This document shows positions 10,401 to 19,391 of a stretch of DNA of 64,000 bases, piece after piece (position 1 is the stretch's first letter; each line of letters begins with the position of its first letter). The notes under the pieces are model-generated. The model saw nothing but the letters and a program-made list of their open reading frames with translations, searched no databases and was not told where the DNA came from. The position numbers and the translations under genes are program-made. Source of the stretch: Chitinophagaceae bacterium. GTDB taxonomy: Bacteria; Bacteroidota; Bacteroidia; Chitinophagales; Chitinophagaceae. The stretch is taken from contig JADKIE010000005.1 of assembly GCA_016721385.1 (NCBI GenBank), forward strand, positions 62,001 through 126,000, read 5' to 3'.

Positions 10401-13400
10401 AGTAGCTAAAACATATAGAGTAGATTGGAATTCACTAACAGATGGTAACACGTGTAATGCATTTCCACTTTCAGGTTTTGTAGATATAACAGTAAACCCG
10501 TTACCAATAATAAGTGTTACTGCAGCGCCTACAGCAGATGTATGCCCTGGCACAAATGTTACATTTACCGTAACTGAAACAAATAGTATTGTGGGTAGTA
10601 ACTTTAAGTGGGAGGCAAGAGATGCTAACAATGTTCTATTAGGTTCAGCAAGCAATGTTACATTTGGTACAAATGCAGTTAACACTAATTTAAATTTAAC
10701 TTGCCCAACTTCGCATGTTAACCCTATTACGTTCACATTTACACCTGTAGGCCCCGGTACATTATTCTGTAATGGATTGGCGGTAACAAGGGAGGTGAAT
10801 ATTAGGGATGTGGTGGCACCAACGATAGGAACACAGGCATCCAACAGCACGGTAGAGTGTGATGGTAATGGCAATACATCAGCGTTAGCCGCATGGTTAT
10901 CCAGCAATGGTGGCGCAGCAGCAACGGATGCATGAGCGGAGTAACGTGGACAAATAACTTTACAGCGTTAAGTGATTTATGTGGTGCAACCGGTTCAGCA
11001 ACGGTCATCTTTACAGCAACAGACGATTGTGGTAACAGCAGTACAACAAGTGCAACGTTTACCATAGCCGATACAGGCACCAACGATAGGAACACAGGCA
11101 TCCAACAGCACGGTAGAGTGTGATGGTAATGGCAATACATCAGCGTTAGCCGCATGGTTATCCAGCAATGGTGGCGCAGCAGCAACGGATGCATGGCGGA
11201 GTAACGTGGACAAATAACTTTACAGCGTTAAGTGATTTATGTGGTGCAACCGGTTCAGCAACGGTCATCTTTACAGCAACAGACGATTGTGGTAACAGCA
11301 GTACAACAAGTGCAACGTTTACCATAGCCGATACACAGGCACCAACGATAGGAACACAGGCATCCAACAGCACGGTAGAGTGTGATGGTAATGGCAATAC
11401 ATCAGCGTTAGCCGCATGGTTATCCAGCAATGGTGGCGCAGCAGCAACGGATGCATGTAGCGGAGTAACGTGGACAAATAACTTTACAGCGTTAAGTGAT
11501 TTATGTGGTGCAACCGGTTCAGCAACGGTCATCTTTACAGCAACAGACGATTGTGGTAACAGCAGTACAACAAGTGCAACGTTTACCATAGCCGATACAC
11601 AGGCACCAACGATAGGAACACAGGCATCCAACAGCACGGTAGAGTGTGATGGTAATGGCAATACATCAGCGTTAGCCGCATGGTTATCCAGCAATGGTGG
11701 CGCAGCAGCAACGGATGCATGTGGCGGAGTAACGTGGACAAATAACTTTACAGCGTTAAGTGATTTATGTGGTGCAACCGGTTCAGCAACGGTCATCTTT
11801 ACAGCAACAGACGATTGTGGTAACAGCAGTACAACAAGTGCAACGTTTACCATAGCCGATACACAGGCACCAACGATAGGAACACAGGCATCCAACAGCA
11901 CGGTAGAGTGTGATGGTAATGGCAATACATCAGCGTTAGCCCATGGTTATCCAGCAATGGTGGCGCAGCAGCAACGGATGCGTAGCGGAGTAACGTGGAC
12001 AAATAACTTTACAGCGTTAATGATTTATGTGGTGCAACCGGTTCAGCAACGGTCATCTTTACAGCAACAGACGATTGTGGTAACAGCAGTACAACAAGTG
12101 CAACGTTTACCATAGCCGATACACAGGCACCAACGATAGGAACACAGGCATCCAACAGCACGGTAGAGTGTGATGGTAATGGCAATACATCAGCGTTAGC
12201 CGCATGGTTATCCAGCAATGGTGGCGCAGCAGCAACGGATGCATGTAGCGGAGTAACGTGGACAAATAACTTTACAGCGTTAAGTGATTTATGTGGTGCA
12301 ACCGGTTCAGCAACGGTCATCTTTACAGCAACAGACGATTGTGGTAACAGCAGCACAACAAGTGCAACGTTTACCATAGCCGATACACAGGCACCAACCT
12401 GGACAACAGCTCCAACAGCCTTAAACGTAACTTTAGATTGTGCTAATACAGCAGGTTTAGCAGCTGCACAAGCAGCTTTCCCTGTTGCATTTGACGGTTG
12501 TGATGCAGATGTAACCAATCTTGTAAAAACAAGTGGTTCATTTGTAACGGGAGGTGGAGCATGTGTTGTAGCAGGTACATACACCAATACCTGGACTGTA
12601 ACAGATGATTGTGGCAACACATCTGCAGTATTTACTCAAGTAATAACAATAACAGATCATACAGCACCCATATTAGTAACACCTGCAGATACTATATTAA
12701 ATGTAGGTGCAGGTGCAGGTTGCTCAGTGCCAATGCCGGATTACAGAAATAGAGTAGGCATTACAGATTGCAGTGCGGTAACGATACAACAATTAGCGCC
12801 TAATGCACCTGGCTCTACAGTAATTGGGTATGGTGGTACAAGAACCATCGTATTGGTTGTAACAGATGCATGCGGAAATTCAAGTACAACACAGTTTACA
12901 TTAACATTGGTGGATCAAACTCCGCCGGTAGCTGTTTGTAAACCAGTTACCGTTTATTTGAATGCAGCAGGTACTGCGTCCATTACACCTGCAATGGTTA
13001 ATGATGGCAGTCACGATAATTGCGATCCGGTAACATTGGTAAGTGTAGTTCCAAGTACATTTACTTGTGCTAATGCAGGCGCCAATTCAGTTACATTAAC
13101 TGTAAGCGATGTTTCGGGCAATACATCAACTTGTACTTCTACTGTAACAGTATTAGATACAATAGCACCAGTGATAGTTTGTAATGCTAATATTACAACT
13201 ACAACCGGTGCAGGTAATACACAATGTGGTGCAGTTGTAACATTTACTGCTCCAACAGGTACGGATAACTGTAGTGGAGCTGCAACCGCACAAACAACAG
13301 GTTTGGCAAGTGGTTCATTATTCCCTGTGGGTGTAACAACCAACACATTTGTAACAACAGATGCATCGGGCAATACAGCAACATGCAGCTTTACCGTAAC

Positions 13401-16400
13401 AGTAACAGACGATACGCCTCCATTGTTAACTTGCCCTGCATCTATAACAACAACAACCGGTGCAGGCAATACGCAGTGTGGCAAAATAGTAACATACACC
13501 GCACCAACCGGCACCGATAATTGCAGTGGGCAACAACCGCACAAACGGCAGGTTTGGCAAGCGGTTCATTATTCCCGGTTGGTACAACAACCAATACATT
13601 TGTAACTACAGATGCAGCAGGAAATAGTGCAACATGTAGCTTTACGGTAACTGTAGCCGACGATACTCCGCCGGTATCAATTTGCCAATCAATAACAGTT
13701 AACCTAGATGCAACAGGCAATGCAACCATTACACCTGCAATGGTAAATAATGGAAGTCATGATAATTGTTCACCTGTAACACTGGTAAGTGTTGTACCAA
13801 GCACATTTACTTGTGCCAATGTAGGTGCAAATACGGTTACATTAACAGTAAGCGATGCTGTTGGCAATACAAGTACTTGCACTTCTACAGTAACCATACA
13901 TGATGTAACAGCACCGGTAGTTAGCTGCTTTGGCGATACTACTTTTGCTAAGAGCCCAACATTATGTACCAATACTTTGCCTGATTTAACATACAGAGTA
14001 ACAGCAACCGATGCTTGCGGAGTTGCAAGTGTAACACAAAGCATTCCTGCAGGTACTATTATAGGAGCTTCACAAGCAAGTGTGCCTATTACATTAACTG
14101 TAACGGATGTAAACGGAAATACGTCTACTTGTTCGTTTACAGTATTCTTTACAGACCAAACACCACCGGTTATTTCCGGTTGCCCTTCAAACATAACAGT
14201 AAATACCGGAGCAGGTAATACAGCATGTAGCCAAACAGCAACATGGACAGAGCCAACAGCTATGGATCAATGCCCAACTCCGTTAGGTGCAATAACCTGG
14301 ACGAAGAGCCATTTACCGGGTGCAACATTCCCTGTGGGCACAACAACAGTTACTTATACAGTATCTGATGCTTCGGGTAATTCTTCTACTTGCAGCTTTA
14401 CAGTAACGGTGGTAGATAACACTGTACCTATAATTGCAAACTGTCCGGCTAACATAACAGTAAATACAGGGGCAGGCAATACAGCATGCAGCCAAACAGC
14501 TACATGGACTGCACCAACAGCAACGGATAATTGTGGTGTACAATCATTAACTAGTACACATAACTCAGGCGATGTATTCCCTGCAGGTGTAACAACTGTT
14601 ACCTATACTGCACTGGATATACATGGCAATACAAGCACTTGCAGCTTTACAGTAACAGTAGTAGATAACACTGTACCTGTAATTGCAGATTGCCCATCTA
14701 ACGTAACAGTAAATACCGGAGCAGGTAATACAGCATGTAGCCAAACAGCCACATGGACCGAGCCAACTGCAACAGATAACTGTGGCGGAACAATTACCTG
14801 GACGAAGAGTCACTACAGGCGATGTATTCCCAGTAGGACCAACAACGGTAACGTATGTAGCAACAGATGCAGCCGGTAATACCAGCACAACTTGCAGCTT
14901 TACAGTAACAGTAGTAGATAACACTGTACCTGTAATTGCAGATTGCCCATCTAACGTAACAGTAAATACCGGAGTAGGTAATACAGCATGTAGCCAAACA
15001 GCCACATGGACCGAGCCAACTGCAACAGATAACTGTGGCGGAACAATTACCTGGACGAAGAGTCACTTACCAGGCGATGTATTCCCAGTAGGACCAACAA
15101 CGGTAACGTATGTAGCAACAGATGCAGCCGGTAATACCAGCACAACTTGCAGCTTTACAGTAACAGTAGTAGATAACACTGTACCTGTAATTGCAGATTG
15201 CCCATCTAACGTAACAGTAAATACCGGAGTAGGTAATACAGCATGTAGCCAAACAGCCACATGGACCGAGCCAACTGCAACAGATAACTGTGGCGGAACA
15301 ATTACCTGGACGAAGAGTCACTTACAGGCGATGTATTCCCAGTAGGACCAACAACGGTAACGTATGTAGCAACAGATGCAGCCGGTAATACCAGCACAAC
15401 TTGCAGCTTTACAGTAACAGTGGTAGATAATACTGCACCGGTAGTAACAGGTTGTCCTGCAAATATTGTAACCACAACTGGTGTAGGAAATACATCATGT
15501 GGTAAAACAGTATCATGGACACCACCAACAGCAACGGATAATTGCGGTGGTAGTGTATCTGTATCAAGCAACTATAACCCCGGCGATTATTTCCCAACCG
15601 GAACAACGTTGGTAAGCTATTTATTTATAGATGCAGTAGGAAACACATCAACTTGTACATTTAACGTAACAGTTAATGATGATACTAAGCCAGAGTTTAC
15701 TTTCTGCCCATCCATCATAAGCACCAATCCTAATGGAGCTGGTTGTACAGCAACGATTGCTACTGTAGATCCTGCAGCAACAGATAATTGCACAACTAAC
15801 CCTGCAATTACATGGGTTATTAGTGGAGCAACTTCGGGCAGCGGTACAGGCAATATTGGAACGTTTACCTTTAACTCCGGTTTATCAACGGTTACGTATA
15901 CAGCTACTGATGCAGCAGGCAATACACAAACTTGTATTTACACTGTAAATGTGGTTAATAACTTGGGAAGTGGTATTTCAGGAACAGCAACAGTAGCTCA
16001 AAATATAAGTACTACATCAAATATTACATTTAGTGGCAGCGGAGGTACTAAACCTTATACATTTACGTTTAATGTAAATGGAGGTGGTACGCAAACAGTA
16101 TCTACTACAGGAAGTAGTAGTATTGTAACTGTACCGCAGTCTAATGCTGTTGTAGGCCAATACATTTATACTTTGTTAAGTGTAACGGATGCTAATGGTT
16201 GTAGTGGTACATTACCTGCAGATGTTAAGGATACGATAACTGTGGTAGGTGGAGTACCTGATATTTCAGTGGTAATACTTGGCGGTTCAGCTACATTTGT
16301 ATCTGGTGGTTCATCCGTTTCAAATATAAATGTATTTAATAGTGGTAGTGGTAATACAACAGCACCGGTTGTGATTATTATACCTAAAATTACCGGATTT

Positions 16401-16679
16401 AACTTTACGTATAACCCAACATTCAGTAACGCAACTATTAATAATAACGAATGGAATATGACTGATTTAGGCGGTTTCCTTAGCTTTACATCTAATTTTG
16501 GAGGAGCTACACCTTATATTCCTGCAATAACGGGAGTACGTAGATTCCAAATTGGAGTAACTGCGACTGGATCAGCAGGAAATACAGCTAACCAACAGGT
16601 AATTGCACCTGCAGGAACAGGCGGAGGAGAGACACCTACAACTAATAACACAACGCTTAGAACATTAAAAATTAATTAA
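7409..16679 (+). CDS. Giant secreted glycine-rich/HYR-repeat surface protein, interrupted by many indels
   Basis: One gene of about 3,090 codons, broken into about a dozen open segments. It starts with a signal peptide (VLFCTLLLSVGFFMNGWGQ), then a Gly/Asn/Ser/Thr-rich domain (7595-8120), PKD/Ig-like segments (8250-8870, 9890-10800), and a long run of HYR-like beta-sandwich repeats with ITCPPAVSAT, ATDNCGGTITW and DASGNTSTCSFTVTV motifs. The end (about 15960-16679) has DUF11-like sequence and finishes TTLRTLKIN. Three blocks are tandem repeats nearly identical in DNA (listed separately). HYR repeats are shared with surface adhesins such as SprB. No T9SS sorting tail is visible at its C-terminus, while the next gene has one. 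Most breaks are one-base losses, for example TCAGAGAT for TCAGGAGAT near 8838. Function inferred: surface adhesin or matrix protein. The start could also be the ATG at 7442, giving a shorter signal peptide. Confidence 0.75.
7595..8120 (+). other. Glycine-rich low-complexity domain coding region
   Basis: About 175 codons dominated by Gly with Asn, Ser, Thr and Ala (GGGGGG, NGGNGGANGGNSGGGG, GTGGGNGGAGGSGTT). Many glycines use GGT/GGA, which makes the antisense strand look like a proline-rich reading frame; that frame is a shadow. Such domains occur at the N-termini of secreted Bacteroidota proteins; their function is not established from the sequence. Confidence 0.85.
8941..9638 (+). repeat. 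Three tandem 234-bp copies of one HYR-like module
   Basis: Copies start at 8941, 9175 and 9406 and a fourth begins at 9639 but diverges after CCACCA. Unit length is 234 bases (78 codons) in copy 1, 231 in copy 2 and 233 in copy 3. Each unit encodes TDNINPTITCPPAVSATT followed by GDNCTVAGVSNDAP and TWTVTDGSGNTATC. The missing bases (CC in CACCAAC, G in TTAGGAGC) break the frame in copies 2 and 3. Apart from these indels the copies look almost identical, which points to very recent duplication or homogenisation. Confidence 0.9.
10824..12398 (+). repeat. Six tandem 264-bp copies of a second HYR-like module
   Basis: Copies begin at 10824, 11085, 11347, 11611, 11875 and 12135. Lengths are 261, 262, 264, 264, 260 and 264 bases; full units are 88 codons encoding IGTQASNSTVECDGNGNTSA, AAWLSSNGGAAATDAC and VIFTATDDCGNSSTTSATF. 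Deviations fall at a few fixed places, such as GATGCATGTAGCGG, TTAGCCGCATGG and GATACACAGGC, and cause the internal stops. Substitutions between copies are very rare. The even spacing and identity make this the region most likely to be mis-assembled in copy number. Confidence 0.92.
14661..15422 (+). repeat. Three tandem 255-bp copies of a third HYR module
   Basis: Copies start at 14661, 14914 and 15169 (253, 255 and 254 bases; full unit 85 codons). Each encodes VDNTVPVIADCPSNVTVNTG, then CSQTATWTEPTATDNCGGT and TTVTYVATDAAGNTSTTC. The frame breaks lie at CACTTACCAGGCG, which reads CACTACAGGCG in copy 1 and CACTTACAGGCG in copy 3. The preceding modules (14160-14660) share the protein pattern but differ clearly in DNA, so this block is a recent local expansion of an older repeat type. 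Confidence 0.9.
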
Positions 16680-16697
16680 AATAAAAGCAATCATATT

Positions 16698-17738
16698 ATG
16701 AAAAAACTATTAACCGTTGTTACTGCATTATCTTTCTACTTTTTTAGTATGGCTCAAGGAGATCCTGCAGTAAGTTCTACTGGCTTTGCATCAGGAAGTA
16801 TTGCAGTTAACCAAACAACTGTTTTAAATATTGATGTTACAAATTCAGATTTTGTAAATTTTCTTACAATTCCGTCTGGCGGCTACCAAGTGAGTATTTC
16901 ATTACCTGCGTCGTTAGTTTATAGAGCAGAGCCGCTAAATGCAAGTGCTTTAGTTCATGTGAGCGGACCACTTTTTGATAATATAACGTATGATGGAGTT
17001 AATGTTTTTACTGCTGATTTAGCTGCACCGCAAGGAGTGGGGGTAATTAGTAAGTTACAACTTACAGTAAAAGGCTTAATTATTACAGCAACGCCTGTAG
17101 TTTCGGTTGTAGAAGTTGCTCCATTAACTGCAGGAGTTGCCGCAACCGATTTAGCGCCTAATAACTCATTACAACCATCTTTGCTTATTACAACTCCTTT
17201 GGCTCTTAAACTTTTAGATTTTAATGCAACCATTAAAGATTGTAACTCTGAGCTTACTTGGAGATCAGCAAACGAAGAAAACTTTGACAGGTTTGAAATA
17301 GAGTATAGTACTGACGGAGGAACTTACCAAAATGTGGGAACTGTTAAAGGCCAAAATACAGGAGCTTCCGGTAATTACAAATTTAACTATCCGCAGCAAA
17401 CCATAAAAGGTTTTTACAGGCTTAAAATGGTAGATAAAAATGGCAACATTAATTATTCTAATGTAGTTAAGCTTACTAATATTTGTAAGGAAGTAAAAGC
17501 ATTTGTATATCCTAATCCGGTAGCTGCCATGCAAGATGCCAATGTAGTACTGCAAAACTTTGGCAACAAGGTAGAAGGTATTTTATATGATGCAGCAGGT
17601 AAACAACTACGAGTGGTAAAATTAGCAAATGGCAGTAACAAACTTAATTTGCAACAATATACCGGCGGTAATTATTTATTAAATATTAAAGACGAAAATA
17701 ATACAGCGGTTTCTGTAAGAATTACAGTTGCCAGATAA
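16698..17738 (+). CDS. Secreted protein with T9SS type A C-terminal sorting domain
   Basis: 346 residues, intact. A signal peptide (MKKLLTVVTALSFYFFSMAQ) leads to a cohesin/DUF11-like beta-rich N-terminal half, then a fibronectin-like segment (FDRFEIEYSTDGGTYQNVGT, KGFYRLKMVDKNGNINYSNV) common in Chitinophagaceae cargo. The last 75 residues form the sorting domain: VYPNPV, then AAGKQL and GGNYLLNI, ending VRITVAR. Family knowledge: this tail targets proteins through the outer membrane by T9SS. The gene begins 19 bases after the giant HYR gene and ends before a strong terminator, so the two are probably co-transcribed; a partner or anchor role for the giant protein is inference. Confidence 0.88.
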   Translation: MKKLLTVVTALSFYFFSMAQGDPAVSSTGFASGSIAVNQTTVLNIDVTNSDFVNFLTIPSGGYQVSISLPASLVYRAEPLNASALVHVSGPLFDNITYDGVNVFTADLAAPQGVGVISKLQLTVKGLIITATPVVSVVEVAPLTAGVAATDLAPNNSLQPSLLITTPLALKLLDFNATIKDCNSELTWRSANEENFDRFEIEYSTDGGTYQNVGTVKGQNTGASGNYKFNYPQQTIKGFYRLKMVDKNGNINYSNVVKLTNICKEVKAFVYPNPVAAMQDANVVLQNFGNKVEGILYDAAGKQLRVVKLANGSNKLNLQQYTGGNYLLNIKDENNTAVSVRITVAR

Positions 17739-17773
17739 TGTTATGCTTTAACAGAATTTAGTTTCAATACTTT

Positions 17774-17804
17774 AAGCGACTCCTTTTGGGGTCGCTTATT
17801 TTTG
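17774..17804 (+). terminator. Intrinsic terminator after the surface-protein pair
   Basis: AAGCGACTCC (17774-17783) pairs with GGGGTCGCTT (17788-17797) across a TTTT loop with one G-T wobble, followed by ATTTTT. It closes the transcript of the giant gene and its T9SS-tailed neighbour and separates them from the REP/RAYT locus. Confidence 0.9.
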
Positions 17805-17824
17805 TATAACTCTTTTAATTGCTG

Positions 17825-18015
17825 TCTTGCCGGGGATATTCCATGCTTGCCATGTGTGTTAGCTATGAGACCCCGACGTTGTCTGTCTCGCCGGGAGTCT
17901 TCATGCCTTGCCATGTGAGTTAGCTTATGAGACCCCGGCGTTGTAATATGCTTTCTGTCTCGCCGGTGGTCTTCATGCCTTGCCATGTGTGTTAGCTATG
18001 AGACCCCGACGTTGT
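17825..18015 (-). repeat. Three REP-like palindromic elements upstream of the RAYT gene
   Basis: Copies at about 17825-17880, 17885-17943 and 17956-18015. Each has the form GCCGG-n-GTCTTCATGCCTTGCCATG, then TTAGC(T)ATGAGACCCCG; the ends GGTCTTCAT and ATGAGACCCC form an imperfect stem. Read on the minus strand they match the downstream elements (GGGGTCTCA, AACACAC, TGAAGAC), so the transposase gene is flanked by the same element in opposite orientations. The 17739-18057 gap contains only the terminator and these elements; the minus-strand open frame through them is a repeat artefact. Confidence 0.85.
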
Positions 18016-18057
18016 AATATGCTTTAAATTTGTACATACCCAATTCTTAAAAATAAA

Positions 18058-18621
18058 ATGGCTATACGATTCAAGCACTCCGATACTTACTCTATGTATT
18101 TTTGCACATTTACCTGCTATAAATGGATAAGCTTATTTGAAAAAACAAATAGTTACGATTTAATATACAATTGGTTTAATGTAATAAAACAAAAATATAA
18201 TGCAGAGGTAATAGCCTATGTAATTATGCCCAACCATGTACATTGTATTCTTTATTTTAAAGATGCAGGCTTTAATTTAAATAGTATTATTTCAAACGGA
18301 AAACGCTTTATGGCATATGAAATAATAAAAAGATTACAGCAAACTAACCAAACTGAAATACTTAACGTATTATCAGCGGCTGTAAGTGACAGAGAAAAAA
18401 AGAAAGGCCAATTACACAAAGTTTTTGAAGAATCATTTGATGCAAAAGCAATTTTCAGTGAACCCTTCTTGCATCAAAAAATAAATTACATACATAGTAA
18501 TCCTGTAAGTGGTAAATGGAATTTAGCGGAGGACTTTACTAAATATGTACACAGTACTGCTTCTTTTTATGAATTAGGTAAACCAGCCTATTTTGAACCG
18601 AAACATTATAAAGATATTTAA
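18058..18621 (+). CDS. REP-associated tyrosine transposase (RAYT, Y1/IS200-like)
   Basis: 187 residues, intact. Single-domain HUH nuclease of the Y1 transposase family: the metal-binding pair is in IMPNHVHCILYF (residues about 57-68) and the catalytic Tyr is probably that in HQKINYIHSNPVSG near residue 143. Such enzymes nick and rejoin single-stranded DNA at REP hairpins and are usually non-autonomous housekeeping copies rather than classic IS. The gene lies between three inverted and seven direct REP-like palindromes, which is the expected arrangement. Its last codons (EPKHYKDI and stop) are also found in the downstream repeat array. No terminal inverted repeats or target-site duplication typical of a DDE element were seen. 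Confidence 0.92.
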   Translation: MAIRFKHSDTYSMYFCTFTCYKWISLFEKTNSYDLIYNWFNVIKQKYNAEVIAYVIMPNHVHCILYFKDAGFNLNSIISNGKRFMAYEIIKRLQQTNQTEILNVLSAAVSDREKKKGQLHKVFEESFDAKAIFSEPFLHQKINYIHSNPVSGKWNLAEDFTKYVHSTASFYELGKPAYFEPKHYKDI

Positions 18622-18650
18622 CGGGGGCTTATTCGTTATTATAATTTATG

Positions 18651-19320
18651 CAACGCCGGGGTCTCAGCCAACACACATGGCTTGGTGGTGAAGACCCCGT
18701 CGGAACCGAAAGGCTTATTCGTTATTATAATTTATACAACGCCTGGGGTCTCAGCCAACACACTTGGCTTGGTGGTGAAGACCCCGTCGAAACTGAGGCG
18801 CATTCGAAATTATCATTTATACTACGCCGGGGTCTCAGCCAACACACTTGGCTTGGTGGTGAAGACCCCCGTCGAAACCGAACCTAAACATTATAAAGAT
18901 ATTTAACGGGGGGCTCATTCGTTATTATAATTTATACAACGCCGGGGTCTCAGCCAACACACTTGGTCTGGTGGTGAAGACCCCGTCGAAACCGAACCTA
19001 AACATTATAAAGATATTTAACGGGGGGCTCATTCGTTATTATAATTTATGCAACGCCGGGGTCTCAGCCAACACACCTGGCCTGGTGGTGAAGACCCCGT
19101 CGAAACCGAGAGATATTTAACGAGGGCTTATTCCGTTATTATATTTTATACTACGCCGGGGTCTCAGCCAACACACTTGGTCTGGTGGTGAAGACCCCGT
19201 CGAAACTGAACCTAAACATTATAAAGATATTTAACGGGGGCTTATTCGTTATTATAATTTATACTACGCCGGGGTCTCAGCCAACACACCTGGTCTGGTG
19301 GTGAAGGCCCCGTTGAAACC
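18651..19320 (+). repeat. Seven REP-like palindromes in a downstream array
   Basis: Elements start at about 18651, 18737, 18823, 18937, 19051, 19151 and 19264. Core: CGGGGTCTCAGCCAACACAC, then TTGG, TGGTGGTGAAGACCCCGTCG. CGGGGTCT pairs perfectly with AGACCCCG, and inner CCA/TGG can extend the hairpin. Spacing is 86, 86, 114, 114, 100 and about 114 bases. The longer linkers carry AAACATTATAAAGATATTTA, identical to the coding end of the transposase gene, followed by CGGGGG and ATTCGTTATTATAATTTAT. The open frames at 18648-18906 are repeat shadows. This explains the whole 18622-19391 gap apart from about 60 plain bases at the end. Confidence 0.9.
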
Positions 19321-19391
19321 GAAAGCTTTTAAAACTTGGCAACTCCGTTTAATAGGAGATAGCTACTTTTAAAAAATGCCATCTTCGGATA

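Noticed and set aside
10802..12620. Long minus-strand open frames through the 264-bp repeats
   Set aside because: They repeat with the same period as the sense HYR modules and lack a start context; antisense shadows.
17741..17986. Minus-strand 81-codon frame
   Set aside because: Made of the upstream REP palindromes and a terminator stem.
18648..18906. Open frames inside the REP array
   Set aside because: Their residues repeat with the palindromes (SQHTWLGGEDP) and end in the copied transposase tail; no independent gene.
18651..19320. Possible CRISPR array
   Set aside because: The repeats are palindromic and unevenly spaced, the spacers are repeated rather than unique, and no cas gene is present; a RAYT gene explains them.
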